A program made the position numbers and the translations under genes. Shown here piece by piece: positions 1-10,014 of a DNA stretch of 64,000 nt. The DNA is from Bradyrhizobium sp. G127 (GTDB lineage Bacteria; Pseudomonadota; Alphaproteobacteria; Rhizobiales; Xanthobacteraceae). The notes beneath the pieces were generated by a model, which searched no databases, had not been told where the DNA came from, and saw nothing but the letters and a program-made list of their open reading frames with translations. Each line of letters begins with the position of its first letter. Position 1 is the stretch's first letter. The stretch is taken from NCBI RefSeq assembly GCF_021502575.1, contig NZ_JAKFGN010000001.1, positions 868,001-932,000 of the forward strand. The letters are read 5' to 3'.

Positions 1-772
1 CGTCATCGTCCTGATCCTGGTCTTGGTCCTGATCGGCATCCGCCTGCGCCTGGTCGTAGGAGCTCTGACGCTGGCTGTCGCCGCCGCTCTTGCCGACGTC
101 ATTGACGCCGGCATCGCGTGCGAGATCGCTGGATGACGAGCCGCTGTCCCACGGGCTCTTGCTCGCGCCCCCATCGGCGGTATTGCCGAAACCCTGCTGA
201 TGCGATCCGCCGCCCATCAGGCCGCGGATGCTGTTCATCAGCATCGATCCGCCGATAACGCCGGCAGCCGTCGCTGCGGCGGTGCCGAGAAACGATCCAC
301 CGCCGGTATTGCCGCCACCGAACAGTCCGCCGCCGGGATTTCCAGACCTGCCATCATTATTAGGCCGAGGATCATTCATGCGCGGATCGTCAGCCGCTCG
401 TGCGTTGCCGAGCGCCTCACCGCTGTTCCAGACCGGCCCACGCTGCGCGCCATAGCCGTCGCCGGGACGGACGCTCGGCACCGAACCACGGCCCTGACCG
501 GGTCCGAGAATCGCATCGCGCATGGAATCGAGAAAGCCGCCGGACGGGCGCGGCTCCTGTTCGCCGCCTTCCAGTTCCTGAATGCGGGCGTTGGCGCGCT
601 TCAAGGCTTCATCCTGCACCAGCACCGTCTGCACCAGCGCGTAGACGGCATTTGGCGCACGGCGCAGCCCCTGCATGATTGCAGTTTCCGCGTCCGGCTC
701 GCGCGGTGACGTCTCGAGCTTGGCGAGACGGTCGAACAGATCGTCAACCAGTTGGCGTTCCTGCGGCGTCAT
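1..772 (-). CDS. DUF2076 family protein (partial, C-terminus outside window)
   Basis: The minus-strand frame from the ATG at 772 stays open to the window edge, so the C-terminus is cut off. The start follows a strong GAGGAGG ribosome site. The N-terminus begins MTPQERQLVDDLFDRL, the hallmark of the DUF2076 family, which is of unknown function and sometimes annotated as a periplasmic ligand-binding sensor. A helical N-terminal region of about 80 residues is followed by a Gly/Pro/Asn-rich linker, a short Ala/Gly hydrophobic stretch, a Ser-rich part and a tail of Asp-Gln dipeptides. Family assignment is by motif; the role is unknown. Confidence 0.8.
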   Translation of the reverse strand, partial: MTPQERQLVDDLFDRLAKLETSPREPDAETAIMQGLRRAPNAVYALVQTVLVQDEALKRANARIQELEGGEQEPRPSGGFLDSMRDAILGPGQGRGSVPSVRPGDGYGAQRGPVWNSGEALGNARAADDPRMNDPRPNNDGRSGNPGGGLFGGGNTGGGSFLGTAAATAAGVIGGSMLMNSIRGLMGGGSHQQGFGNTADGGASKSPWDSGSSSSDLARDAGVNDVGKSGGDSQRQSSYDQAQADADQDQDQDQDDD

Positions 773-915
773 GATTCCCTCCTCAAGCATCCGGCATGCG
801 AATGCGCGTCATGATGTAACGCCGCATTGTGTCGCCAGAAGCCCCGGCGTGGATTAAATTTAGGAAAGCCGCTGTCCGAAGTGCGACAAAACGACTTAGG
901 CGTTGCGTTGAACTT

Positions 916-1767
916 TCAAGCGCGATCGAGCGTGACGTTGTTCGCAGTGAGCAGTTGGGGAAAGTGGTCGCTCGCGAGATAGGCATATTCCCGTTCGCGC
1001 TGATGGGTGACGTTGTCGACGCTGACGAGCGTTTCGTCCACGAAACCGGGATGGCACATCACGAGGCCGCCGCTTGGCAGGCCCTCGAGAAACCCCTGCA
1101 TGGCGAGACCGAACTCGCCGCCGCGGACCATGTCATAGGCGCCAGCAAAGCCGGAATTGAACGCAACGCCTGCGCGCGCGCTTTTGCTGCGGAAGGTATC
1201 GCTCAGCGTATCCAGCAGCAGCGCTTTCGGATTGTTCAGCCGCCGGGCCAGCGGCAAGCTGCGGCCGCACTGGCGCACCCAGGCGCCGGGCGCGGCGTCC
1301 TTCACCGCGGCGAGGAATGCATCACGGATTTGCGGAAACAGTTGGACATGCTGGTGGCCGTCGACGTAATCCGGCGGGCGGCCGAACATTCGCCGGAAGG
1401 CGGCGATCTGCGCCAGCAGTTCGGCCTGAATGATCTCCCGATCGAGTTGCCGCAGCAGGCTCGTGCGCAGCAGTCTGCCGAGCGGCAGGAACTGGCCGCC
1501 GTCGAGCGGCTTGAAATGCATGGTGAGCGGACTGAACGGCGCGGTCAGTGTCGCGTGCAATCCGACCGCGCAGTCGGGATTTGCGGCAACCGCCTGGGTT
1601 AGTGCGTCGATTTCAGCGCGGTCGATCGCCGAGGCCACCACCATCACCGATGTGGCGTTGAGTCTTTTCTTGTCGATGAGGTCGCGGATCGCGCGGTTGA
1701 CGCCGGGGCTCATGCCGTAGTCGTCGGCACACAGCCAGATGCGGCGCGGCGGCGTCTCCACGTTCAT
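916..1767 (-). CDS. hpnK: ChbG/HpnK (YdjC) family carbohydrate deacetylase
   Basis: This 283-residue protein belongs to the YdjC/ChbG family of metal-dependent deacetylases. The N-terminal CADDYGMS motif supplies the metal-binding Asp pair, and DGHQH near residue 140 supplies the histidines. Its start overlaps by 4 bases (ATGA) the stop of the glycosyltransferase gene upstream, so the two are translationally coupled. In hopanoid-producing alphaproteobacteria, HpnK-type deacetylases sit next to GT2 glycosyltransferases and act on glycosylated lipids; that role is inferred from context. A diacetylchitobiose-type deacetylase cannot be excluded. Confidence 0.8.
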   Translation of the reverse strand: MNVETPPRRIWLCADDYGMSPGVNRAIRDLIDKKRLNATSVMVVASAIDRAEIDALTQAVAANPDCAVGLHATLTAPFSPLTMHFKPLDGGQFLPLGRLLRTSLLRQLDREIIQAELLAQIAAFRRMFGRPPDYVDGHQHVQLFPQIRDAFLAAVKDAAPGAWVRQCGRSLPLARRLNNPKALLLDTLSDTFRSKSARAGVAFNSGFAGAYDMVRGGEFGLAMQGFLEGLPSGGLVMCHPGFVDETLVSVDNVTHQREREYAYLASDHFPQLLTANNVTLDRA

Positions 1768-2813
1768 TCAGCCGCGGTCTGTGGCGTCTTGTCGGCGACG
1801 GCGGAGGCGTCGGCGCTTTTCACGCTGTGCTCCGCCACGAAGTAGATCGGGCGCGCCTTGATCTCGGACAGGATCTTGCCGATGTACTCGCCCATCACGC
1901 CGATCATGATGAGCTGTACGCCGCCGATAGTCATCAGGCCGACCACGAGCGACGGATAACCGGGAACGGATTTACCGCTGACGACGGTCTCCCAGAGAAT
2001 GGACAGGCCGAACAGGAAGGCGACTGTGGCGAGCAGCAGGCCGAGCAGGCTCGCCACGCGCAGCGGCGCCACCGAGAACGACGTCAGGCCTTCGATGGAG
2101 AGGCCGAGCAAGTGGCCGGGGCTGAACGTGGTGACGCCATGGGCGCGTGCTTCGGGTTCGTAATCGACGCGGATCTGCCTGAAGCCGATCCAGCTCGCGA
2201 GGCCCTTGAAGAAGCGGTTGCGCTCGGGAAGCTGCCGCAGTGCCGCCGCCGCGCGCGGCGACAGCAGGCGGAAGTCGCCGGCATCCTCGGGAATCTTTTG
2301 CCGTGATCCCCAGTTGATCAGGCTGTAGAACGTGCGAACGCCCATGCGCCGCAGGATGGATTCGTTGTCGCGGTGTGCTTTCGCCGTATAGACGACATCG
2401 TAGCCGTCATCGATCCAGTGGCTGACCAGTTGCTGCACCAGTTCGGGAGCGTGCTGGCCGTCGCCGTCCATGAACAGCACTGCGCCGCGGCGGGCATGAT
2501 CGAGCCCCGCCATCAGCGCCGCTTCCTTGCCGAAATTGCGCGACAGCGACACCACCTGCACGTCGATCGCTTTGGGCGGCAGGCCGCGCGCGATGCTCAG
2601 TGTCGCATCGGCCGATCCGTCGTCCACATAGACCACCTCGCAGGCCAGGCCGTACCTTTGCCGGAGCGTTCCCGCGAGCACGCACAGCCGCTCGTGCAGC
2701 AGCGCCAGACCCGCCGCTTCGTTGTAGGCGGGCACGACAATCGAAAGGCCCGCAGCCGCCGAAGTGTGGCTGCTGCCTCCTGACAGGTTCGAAACATCGG
2801 CGCTCGGCGTCAT
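1764..2813 (-). CDS. Membrane-anchored family 2 glycosyltransferase (DPM1/GtrB type)
   Basis: A 349-residue GT2 enzyme. The GT-A domain opens with IVVPAYNEA, then YVDDGSADAT and a DGDGQ motif that replaces the DXD metal site. About 250 residues in, two hydrophobic segments form a membrane anchor, as in dolichol- or polyprenyl-phosphate sugar transferases (GtrB/ArnC-like). The family transfers a hexose from a nucleotide sugar to a lipid carrier. It is coupled to the deacetylase gene, so the pair probably modifies one glycolipid. The N-terminus has a short disordered Ser/Ala-rich lead. Confidence 0.82.
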   Translation of the reverse strand: MTPSADVSNLSGGSSHTSAAAGLSIVVPAYNEAAGLALLHERLCVLAGTLRQRYGLACEVVYVDDGSADATLSIARGLPPKAIDVQVVSLSRNFGKEAALMAGLDHARRGAVLFMDGDGQHAPELVQQLVSHWIDDGYDVVYTAKAHRDNESILRRMGVRTFYSLINWGSRQKIPEDAGDFRLLSPRAAAALRQLPERNRFFKGLASWIGFRQIRVDYEPEARAHGVTTFSPGHLLGLSIEGLTSFSVAPLRVASLLGLLLATVAFLFGLSILWETVVSGKSVPGYPSLVVGLMTIGGVQLIMIGVMGEYIGKILSEIKARPIYFVAEHSVKSADASAVADKTPQTAAE

Positions 2814-2925
2814 CGGTCAGCTTCCAGTCACAACGTACGCAGCATCATATGGTAATTGCAGCGGCCTGTCGCCAAGGGCAGGTCTGTGGCGGTTGGTTGC
2901 ACCGCCGCAAGCGCGGGCCTTGAAC

Positions 2926-3903
2926 TTACTGCCCAAGGAATGCCTGAAGTTTGGCGAACAGCGGATTCTCGCGATCGAACACGTAGTCCAGCGAGGCGAT
3001 CGAAACGGTTTCTGCGCCGTGGTCGCGCAGGAAACTTCCCAGCGCATAGAGCTGCGCTGGCGGGCAGTGCAGCGTCACCATGCCCGACGAAGTCGGACCA
3101 CCGAACGGCGACACCACGCCGTACTTGTTATGGGCCTCGGCCAGCAGCGCATCGTTGCAGCCCGAGAAGCGTGTGCGGACTTCCTTGTACTTGCGGGCGC
3201 GGGCGCTGGCGGCGATGTGGTCGAGGATGATCCGCGCCGTCTCGCGTGCGCTGTCCGACCAGTCGGCGTCGCGCGAAGCCACCAGGTTGGCATGGCTGCG
3301 CAGCATCACGCCGTCGTCGAGCACCTTCAGCCCGTTGGCGGCGAGGGTTGCGCCGGTGGTGGTGATGTCCACGATCAGTTCGGCCGTGCCTGCGGCGGGT
3401 GCGCCTTCGGTGGCGCCGGCGCTTTCCACGATGCGGTAATCGACGACGCCCTGAGCGGCGAAGAAGTTGCGCGTCAGATTGATGTATTTGGTCGCCACCC
3501 GCATCCGGTGATTGTGCTGGGCGCGGAACGAGGTCGCGACGTCGTCGAGGTCCGCCATGGTGCGGACGTCGATCCACGCCTGCGGCACCGCGACCACGAC
3601 ATTGGCGCTGCCGAAGCCGAGGCTTTCGATCAGCATGACGCGCTTGTCGGCATCGTGGATGCTTTCGCGGATCAGGTCCTCGCCGGTGATGCCGAGGTGA
3701 ACCGCGCCGCGCGCGAGCTGTGCCGCGATCTCGCTGGCCGAGAGATAGGCGATCTCGACATTGTCGAGGCTGGGAATCGTCCCGCGATATTCCCGCGCGC
3801 CGCGCGGCTTGGCGAGGGTCAGGTTGGCCCGCGCGAAGAAGGCTTCCGCGTTTTCCTGCAGGCGTCCCTTCGACGGGACTGCGACGACGAATGGCGGGCT
3901 CAT
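2926..3903 (-). CDS. hisG: ATP phosphoribosyltransferase (HisG)
   Basis: This protein catalyses the first step of histidine synthesis, ATP + PRPP to phosphoribosyl-ATP. Diagnostic segments are VPSKGRLQ at the N-terminus, LGITGEDLI and the PRPP-binding [14 protein letters not shown]. Its start overlaps hisZ by 4 bases, so hisZ-hisG form a coupled operon. At 325 residues it is far longer than the short catalytic-only HisG (about 210-230) usually paired with HisZ; about 100 extra C-terminal residues resemble an additional regulatory-type region. Function is secure; the domain layout is unusual. Confidence 0.93.
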   Translation of the reverse strand: MSPPFVVAVPSKGRLQENAEAFFARANLTLAKPRGAREYRGTIPSLDNVEIAYLSASEIAAQLARGAVHLGITGEDLIRESIHDADKRVMLIESLGFGSANVVVAVPQAWIDVRTMADLDDVATSFRAQHNHRMRVATKYINLTRNFFAAQGVVDYRIVESAGATEGAPAAGTAELIVDITTTGATLAANGLKVLDDGVMLRSHANLVASRDADWSDSARETARIILDHIAASARARKYKEVRTRFSGCNDALLAEAHNKYGVVSPFGGPTSSGMVTLHCPPAQLYALGSFLRDHGAETVSIASLDYVFDRENPLFAKLQAFLGQ

Positions 3904-5042
3904 GATGCGCTCCCTTGCGAAAGCGCTTCGATCCAGATCGAGAACCCTACCGCTGGAATGGGTTCGCGCGCGCCGAGCCGCGTCAGCAGCCCATCATAGC
4001 GTCCGCCGCCGACCAAGGGCTCCGCGCCGCTGCCCTTGGCGTGCAGTTCGAATTCGAAGCCGGTGTAGTAATCGAGGCCGCGTCCGAACGCCGTGGAAAA
4101 GCGGATAACCTTGGTGTCGATGCCGCGCTTGACCATGAAGTCTGTGCGGCGCTCGAACTGATCGATGGCGGCGCTGAGGTTAAGCTTTGCATCGGAGGCC
4201 AGCGCGCGCAGTTGCCTGGCCGCGCCATCCGGTTCGCCCGCGATGCCGAGAAAGCGTTCGATCAGGTTCAATGCGTCGCGCGGCAGCGCGCCGCCCTTCA
4301 GTGTGGATTGTTCGAGAAAGCGGTCGGCGATTTCGGACACCGTGCGGCCGCCGACATTGCTGGTGCCGGCAATCGACATCAGGTCGGTAACGAGCGCCAG
4401 CGCTGCTTTGCGGTCGGAGCCGGCGAGCGCCGCCAGCACGCCTTCATATTCGTTGCGGGTCTTGCCGGTTTCCAGCGTAAGGCGTTGCAGGTCCTGCGCG
4501 AGGCTGACCTTGCGGTTGAAATCCTTGATGAGCCGCCGCTTCCAGACCGGATAGAGATCGAGCGCGTCGATCAGCGCCGCGAACAGGGCGACATCGCCGG
4601 TGCGAATATCGACGTTCTTGACTCCGAAGGTGGCTGCGGCTTCAAGGCCGAGCGCGAGCATTTCGGCATCGGCCGCGGCGCGATCCTGACGGCCGAAGGA
4701 TTCCACGCCGGCCTGGTTGAATTCACTGGCCTGTCCGCCGCGATAGCGGAAAACCGGACCGAGATAGAAGAATCCCGCTGGTGCGCCTGCTTGTTTCGAG
4801 GCGAGATAGTCGCGCGCCACTGGAATGGTGAGATCCGGCCGCAGGCACAGTTCCTCTCCTGTCGCATCGGTGGTGAGGTAGAGGCTCTTGCGAATGTCTT
4901 CGCCGGACAGATCGAGAAACGGCTCTGCCGGTTGCAGGATCGGCGGTCGCGCATGGGTATAGCCAGCCCGCGCAAATGTTTGCAGCAGGGCGTCCGCCTG
5001 TGCGGCGGACCCGGTCGCGGTTGCGGCACTGGTCTGGCTCAT
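3900..5042 (-). CDS. hisZ: ATP phosphoribosyltransferase regulatory subunit (HisZ)
   Basis: A class II aminoacyl-tRNA-synthetase-like paralogue (380 residues) that activates HisG and senses histidine. The HisS-type fold is seen in the region with [13 protein letters not shown], then [11 protein letters not shown] and, near the C-terminus, [13 protein letters not shown] and VGGGRYDGL. It lacks the anticodon-binding domain of HisRS, as expected for HisZ. I chose the ATG at 5042 (MSQTSA); the longer frame upstream is Arg-rich shadow sequence. The start lacks a clear ribosome site. Confidence 0.9.
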   Translation of the reverse strand: MSQTSAATATGSAAQADALLQTFARAGYTHARPPILQPAEPFLDLSGEDIRKSLYLTTDATGEELCLRPDLTIPVARDYLASKQAGAPAGFFYLGPVFRYRGGQASEFNQAGVESFGRQDRAAADAEMLALGLEAAATFGVKNVDIRTGDVALFAALIDALDLYPVWKRRLIKDFNRKVSLAQDLQRLTLETGKTRNEYEGVLAALAGSDRKAALALVTDLMSIAGTSNVGGRTVSEIADRFLEQSTLKGGALPRDALNLIERFLGIAGEPDGAARQLRALASDAKLNLSAAIDQFERRTDFMVKRGIDTKVIRFSTAFGRGLDYYTGFEFELHAKGSGAEPLVGGGRYDGLLTRLGAREPIPAVGFSIWIEALSQGSAS

Positions 5043-5158
5043 TATCGTTGTCCAAAGGGGGGTAAAGGCTTGAATCGGCAGTCCCTTAGCACGGGAATGG
5101 CGGGGTTTCGACGACGATCCGGAAAAGGGCTTAATAGGAGGTCTTCCGGAATGCAACC

Positions 5159-5917
5159 TTAGCGCGCATCCGGTTGTCTCCAATCGCCGAGTGCGGTCTG
5201 GACCACGGCCAGCGCCGCGACCGCTGCGGTATCGGCGCGCAGGATGCGCGGACCGAGCGCGAGCCGCACGATGCGAGGCTGTTTCAGCAACAGGGTGCGC
5301 TCTTCCTCGGCAAATCCACCCTCGGGGCCGATCAGCACGTCGATTCCCGGCGCTGCTGTTCCGGCCTGTGTGAGAGCCTTTGCTGGATCGGCCGTCGGCG
5401 CGTCTTCGTCGCAGAACACCAGCAGACGCTGACCGTCGCGCGACCCAAGCCAGCGCTCCAGCGGTTCCGGATCGCATACGCTGGCGAGGCTGAGAATGCC
5501 GCATTGTTCCGCCGCCTCGATGACATTGGCACGCATGCGCTCGACATTGACCCGGCTGGCCTGTGTGAACCGTGTCGTCACCGGCACCAGCGCTGCGGCG
5601 CCCATTTCAACGGCTTTCTGCACCATGTAGTCGAGCCGCGCATGTTTGAGCGGCGCAAAGACGTAATGCAGATCGGGCAGGTGGTCCTGCTCGCGGGTCC
5701 GGCTTACGATCTCAGCGCGATCCGGGCGCTTGCGGCCAGCGAGCGTGGCCTGCCATTCGCCGTCACGGCCGTTGAACACCAGCACGGTAGCGCCCGCCGC
5801 AAGCCGCAGCACGTTGCCGAGATAATTGGTTTGATCCCGATCGAGCGCGATGCCGGCGCCGGCTGCAAGCGGCGCATCGACGAAAAGGCGGGGGCTGCGG
5901 AAGTCGAGTTTGGGCAT
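5159..5917 (-). CDS. rsmE: 16S rRNA (uracil1498-N3)-methyltransferase RsmE
   Basis: A 252-residue SPOUT-fold methyltransferase that modifies U1498 of 16S rRNA using S-adenosylmethionine. An N-terminal PUA-like region (about 1-75) is followed by the SPOUT domain with LIGPEGGF and, near the C-terminus, LGPRILRADTA, both family signatures of the knotted SAM site. Length is typical. It is read toward hisZ with a 116-base gap. Confidence 0.92.
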   Translation of the reverse strand: MPKLDFRSPRLFVDAPLAAGAGIALDRDQTNYLGNVLRLAAGATVLVFNGRDGEWQATLAGRKRPDRAEIVSRTREQDHLPDLHYVFAPLKHARLDYMVQKAVEMGAAALVPVTTRFTQASRVNVERMRANVIEAAEQCGILSLASVCDPEPLERWLGSRDGQRLLVFCDEDAPTADPAKALTQAGTAAPGIDVLIGPEGGFAEEERTLLLKQPRIVRLALGPRILRADTAAVAALAVVQTALGDWRQPDAR

Positions 5918-6079
5918 TACAGATCCATGGATGTTCCGCGTTCTAGCCTAAAGGTTGCAAATTGGCAGCGATTTGCGTGGTGAACCGCCGCGCTGCCGCC
6001 AAATTCGTCGGGTTGTTAACGGGCGGCGGGAATCGTAGAAGATCACCAGGAACACTGGCGTCCCGCCGGAGGAGAACCT

Positions 6080-6778
6080 GTGACTGCCGCTCGCTTTATC
6101 CTGTCGCTGACTGCCGCAGCGTTCGTCATGCAAGCCGCTGACGTCCGCGCACAAGGCGCATTTCCGGCGCCGCTGCCGGGGCAGACGGCTGCGCCCGCCG
6201 GCTCTTCACCGTTCCCCCCTGTGGGAGCTGCGCCGGCCGCGTCTCCGTTCCCGCCCGTGAACGGCGCAACCGCAGCCCCGGCAAGACCGGCTCCGTCACC
6301 GAGCGCATTCTCGACCGGCGCTCCGCCCGTTGGCGGTGGCGGCTTTGGCGGGGCACCGCAGGCCGGTCCACCGCCCGGTGCTGAAGAGTGTCAGAAGGGT
6401 TTCATGCCGCTGCGCGCGGACGCCGAGGCCAAGGCCAAGGCGATTCAGGCCGCCGGCAAGCGCAAGGCTCCGCCGCAGGAAGCCTGCAAACTGATCGGCA
6501 ATTTCGCGCAGGCCGAAGTCAAGATGATCAAGTTCGTCGAAGCCAATGCGCAAAAGTGCGGCATTCCGGCTCAGGTCGGCGAGCAGATGAAGAAGGGCCA
6601 TGCCAACACCTCTCAGTTGCAGCAGAGGGTTTGCTCCGCCGCGGCACAAGGTCCGGCGGGACCGGCAGGCCCGAGCCTGAGCGAGGCGCTCGGCTCGGCA
6701 TCGCTTCCGGAAGCCAAGCCGTTGAAGAAGGGCGGCAGCACCTTCGACACGCTGAACGGAAATGTCCTCACCCGGTGA
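6080..6778 (+). CDS. Secreted Pro/Ala-rich protein of unknown function
   Basis: A 232-residue protein starting at GTG 6080 behind a good GGAGGAG ribosome site. An N-terminal signal peptide runs to about residue 25 (ADVRAQG cleavage region). A Pro/Ala/Gly-rich low-complexity linker to about residue 100 follows. The C-terminal half is a more ordered, helical part with conserved-looking cysteines (EECQKGF, EACKL, QKCGI, RVCS), which could form two disulphides in the periplasm. The layout is common in Rhizobiales hypothetical proteins; no function is assigned. Confidence 0.75.
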   Translation: MTAARFILSLTAAAFVMQAADVRAQGAFPAPLPGQTAAPAGSSPFPPVGAAPAASPFPPVNGATAAPARPAPSPSAFSTGAPPVGGGGFGGAPQAGPPPGAEECQKGFMPLRADAEAKAKAIQAAGKRKAPPQEACKLIGNFAQAEVKMIKFVEANAQKCGIPAQVGEQMKKGHANTSQLQQRVCSAAAQGPAGPAGPSLSEALGSASLPEAKPLKKGGSTFDTLNGNVLTR

Positions 6779-6873
6779 TTTGCGGAAGGTCGGATTCGGT
6801 TCTGGCTTCTTGACGCGTTTTCCTGACGCGAACCGGTACCCCCGTCGCTCGAAAATGCGATAGAAGGCTTGGC

Positions 6874-7806
6874 ATGAGCAACGCCGCAGCCCCCGTCGCC
6901 GATTCCACCTCGAACTGGGTCGATACCCATGCGCCGCTATGGGCGCGACCCTATCTGCGGCTCTCTCGTTTCGATCGGCCAATTGGCTGGTGGCTCTTGC
7001 TGCTGCCATGCTGGTGGTCGGCGGCATTGGCTTCGGGCATTGCGCACGATGTGCGCAGGTTACCGCTCGTGCTCGCGCTGTTCTTCATCGGCGCGGTGGT
7101 GATGCGCGGCGCAGGATGCACCTGGAACGACATCACGGATCGGAATCTCGACGCGCAGGTGGAGCGCACCCGGTCGCGACCGATCCCGGCGGGTCAGGTC
7201 ACAGTCACGCAGGCGGCGATCTTTCTGGTGGCGCAGGCGCTGGTCGGTCTCGCGGTGCTGCTGCAATTCAACGGTTTCGCGATCCTGACCGGCATCGGCT
7301 CGCTCGCCATCGTCGCCATCTATCCTTTCATGAAGCGCATCACCTACTGGCCGCAGGTGACCTTGGGTCTCGCGTTTTCATGGGGCGCGCTGATGGGGTT
7401 CGCGGTTATACTCGGCCGGATCGATGCAACGGCGATCATACTGTATGCCGGATCGATCTCTTGGGTGATCGCCTACGACACGATCTACGCTCATCAGGAT
7501 ACCGAGGACGACGTGCTGGTCGGCATCAAGTCGACGGCGCTGCTGTTCGGCGAACGGACGCAGCTTGCGCTGACGATTTTCTACAGCCTTGCGGTGGTGC
7601 TGATCGGTGTGGCTCTGGCGCGCGGCGGATCGCAATGGCCGGCGTGGATCGGACTGGCAGCCTTCGCCGCGCAGCTGTTATGGCAGGTGCGGATGATTCA
7701 AATTGATGACTCGGCGCTGTGCCTGCGGTTGTTCAAGTCGAATCGCGATGCGGGGCTGCTGCTGTTCGCGGGGTTGCTCTTGGATGCAGTGCTGCGCAGT
7801 TCCTGA
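6874..7806 (+). CDS. ubiA: 4-hydroxybenzoate polyprenyltransferase (UbiA)
   Basis: A polytopic inner-membrane prenyltransferase of ubiquinone synthesis, 310 residues with about eight to nine hydrophobic segments. The first Asp-rich active-site motif is NDITDRNLDAQVERTRSRP; the second is YDTIYAHQDTEDD followed by KSTALLFG. These bind polyprenyl diphosphate and magnesium. Length and motif spacing are normal for UbiA rather than for haem O synthase. Confidence 0.93.
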   Translation: MSNAAAPVADSTSNWVDTHAPLWARPYLRLSRFDRPIGWWLLLLPCWWSAALASGIAHDVRRLPLVLALFFIGAVVMRGAGCTWNDITDRNLDAQVERTRSRPIPAGQVTVTQAAIFLVAQALVGLAVLLQFNGFAILTGIGSLAIVAIYPFMKRITYWPQVTLGLAFSWGALMGFAVILGRIDATAIILYAGSISWVIAYDTIYAHQDTEDDVLVGIKSTALLFGERTQLALTIFYSLAVVLIGVALARGGSQWPAWIGLAAFAAQLLWQVRMIQIDDSALCLRLFKSNRDAGLLLFAGLLLDAVLRSS

Positions 7807-7809
7807 TGT

Positions 7810-8355
7810 TCAATACCGCGCGATGATCTCGCGCTCGCCGCGATAAATCGGCGGCTCCATTGCAGCTCGACCTGCCTTGCGGCGCACGAGAAATTTCGGA
7901 CGGCGATCCTTGATGACATTGCGGCGGCGCCGGCGCGGAGCGGGTTGACGAGCGTCACCTGCTTCATCCTCGATCTGCGGCAGCGCGAACATATCGCCCC
8001 ACATCTGCCACGCCTGATCGAGCTGCAATTCGTCTGTCGTGACGAGCAGCGGCACCGACAGCGATGGATCGCGGTGAACCAGAATCAGCGCGCGTCCGTC
8101 GTTGGTTTCGCGGCAGGCGATGCCGAGAAATTCGCTGACACGGACATTGATCGCCATGCGGATGCCGCCGACGGCACGGCGCACGGTGACGCGTTCGCGA
8201 TGGATTTCGATATGCCTGACGCCGCCATCGGCGCGGCCATCGCGCGCCTCAAAGCTGACCGGCAAAGAATGGGGGTCGAGCTGCAACATGCAGCTCGACC
8301 CGACGGGTTGCACCCCGCCGACTCCGAATTGACGCCTCAAGATTTTATCTCCCAC
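7810..8355 (-). CDS. DUF6101 family protein
   Basis: A 181-residue soluble protein resembling a conserved Bradyrhizobiaceae hypothetical family (DUF6101). It contains a beta-rich middle section and a basic Arg-rich C-terminal part (PRRRRRNVIKDRRPKFLVRRK), which could bind nucleic acid. It converges with ubiA, with three bases between the stops. No enzymatic motif is visible, and function is unknown. Confidence 0.65.
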   Translation of the reverse strand: MGDKILRRQFGVGGVQPVGSSCMLQLDPHSLPVSFEARDGRADGGVRHIEIHRERVTVRRAVGGIRMAINVRVSEFLGIACRETNDGRALILVHRDPSLSVPLLVTTDELQLDQAWQMWGDMFALPQIEDEAGDARQPAPRRRRRNVIKDRRPKFLVRRKAGRAAMEPPIYRGEREIIARY

Positions 8356-8613
8356 GCCGGAATTATGTTCCCGGTCGATGGGAGGACGATGCCAGAGCCG
8401 TGTCCGAATCCGCTTAAGAAGGCTGGTTAATCGTGTCTCACCGGCATTGCTTCAGTTCTCATGATTGACGAGAGGTTCGTGCGGATGCTTGACGAGACCT
8501 TGCAGGCCCCCGAAATATCTTTGGCTGCGGGCCGCGAAAACGCTTGAAGTCCGCGTAAAACAGGCACATCTCATAATATGTTGCATTCGCCTTCAAGCCT
8601 CGGGAATTTGTTC

Positions 8614-10014
8614 GTGAACTCTTCACCAAACGCGTCATTATCGCCGTCGCAAAAATCAACAACATCCGGGCTTCTCGATCAGACCGCGCTGAGCACGCTG
8701 GCGCAGCGACTGGTGGAAGCGGCGAAGCGCGCGGGCGCGGATGCTGCTGACGCGGTCGCGGTGCGCGGCATCTCGCAAGGCGTCGAGATCCGCGATGGCA
8801 AGGTTGAGGAATCGGAGCGTTCGGAAGGTGACGATGTCGGCCTGCGGGTGCTGGTCGGCAAACGCCAGGCGGTGATCTCCACCAACGACATCAGCGGCGA
8901 CGGTGTTGCCAGGCTCGCCGAGCGCGCGGTGGCGATGGCGAAGGTCGCGCCGGACGATGAGTATGTCGGCCTTGCCGATCCGTCGCTGCTGGCGAAAGAT
9001 TTTCCAGAGCTCGATCTGCTCGATCCGCAGGTGCCGTCGGTGAGCGAACTTGAACGCCGCGCGCAGGCCGCGGAAGCGGCGGCGTTCGCGGTCAAGGGCG
9101 TGACGAAATCGAACGGCGCGACGGCGTCCGCCGGCATCGGTGGCATGGTGCTTGTCACCTCAACCGGCTTTCATGGTTCCTATCTGCGCTCCAGCCACGG
9201 CATCTCGGTGACCGCCATTGCCGGCGAAGGAACCGGCATGGAACGCGATTACGATTTCACCTCGGCGATTCACGTCTCTGATCTGGCGTCGCCTGAGAGT
9301 GTCGGGCGTCTGGCGGGCGAACGCACAGTAGCGCGGCTCAATCCGCGCAAGGTCGCAACCTGCAAGGTGCCGGTGGTGTTCGATCCGCGCGTGGCGGGAT
9401 CGCTGGTTGGTCATCTGATCGGCGCGGTGAACGGCGCATCGATCGCGCGCAAGACCAGTTTTCTGAAAGATCATCTCGGCCAGCAACTGTTCGACAAGAG
9501 CATCCGCATCATCGACGATCCGCTGCGGGTGCGCGGGCTGCGGTCGCAGGCATTCGACGCCGAAGGCGTTGTAACAAAGAAGCAGGCGATCATCGACGAC
9601 GGCGTGCTGACCACGTGGCTGCTGGATTCCGCGACCGCGCGCGAACTCGGCATGGCCACCACGGGACATGCCCATCGCGGCGTTTCGTCATCGCCGTCGC
9701 CGGGACCGTATAATCTGCATCTCGAAGCAGGTAAGGCCACGCCTGCAGAACTGATGTCCGACATCAAGGAAGGCTTCTATGTTACCGACCTGATCGGGTC
9801 CGGCGTCAACGGCGTCACCGGTGATTACAGCCGGGGCGCTGCCGGTTTCTGGATCGAGAACGGCGAACTGACCTATGCCGTAAGCGAGGTTACCATCGCG
9901 GGCCATCTGCTTGAGATCTTCAAATCGATGACTCCGGCCAACGACCTCGTCTTCAAGTACGGCGTCAACGCCCCGACCGTTCGCATCGAGGGACTGACGA
10001 TTGCCGGACGCTGA
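8614..10014 (+). CDS. pmbA: PmbA/TldE metalloprotease-family protein
   Basis: A member of the TldD/PmbA family, in which TldD carries the zinc-protease site and TldE/PmbA is the partner subunit that processes small peptides. The body from about residue 25 has RGISQGVEIRDGKVEESERSEGDDVGLRVLVG, split over the N-domain, and a late TRELG-like ATARELG and GVNGVTGDYSRGAAGFWIENG region (described in parts). The HExxH site of TldD is absent, as expected of PmbA. I prefer GTG 8614 (VNSSPNA); an ATG at 8578 in the same frame has no ribosome site. Confidence 0.85.
   Translation: MNSSPNASLSPSQKSTTSGLLDQTALSTLAQRLVEAAKRAGADAADAVAVRGISQGVEIRDGKVEESERSEGDDVGLRVLVGKRQAVISTNDISGDGVARLAERAVAMAKVAPDDEYVGLADPSLLAKDFPELDLLDPQVPSVSELERRAQAAEAAAFAVKGVTKSNGATASAGIGGMVLVTSTGFHGSYLRSSHGISVTAIAGEGTGMERDYDFTSAIHVSDLASPESVGRLAGERTVARLNPRKVATCKVPVVFDPRVAGSLVGHLIGAVNGASIARKTSFLKDHLGQQLFDKSIRIIDDPLRVRGLRSQAFDAEGVVTKKQAIIDDGVLTTWLLDSATARELGMATTGHAHRGVSSSPSPGPYNLHLEAGKATPAELMSDIKEGFYVTDLIGSGVNGVTGDYSRGAAGFWIENGELTYAVSEVTIAGHLLEIFKSMTPANDLVFKYGVNAPTVRIEGLTIAGR

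Noticed and set aside
2764-3999. 411-codon plus-strand frame over hisG
   Set aside because: It lies antisense to a clear hisG with low-complexity composition. It is a GC-driven shadow.
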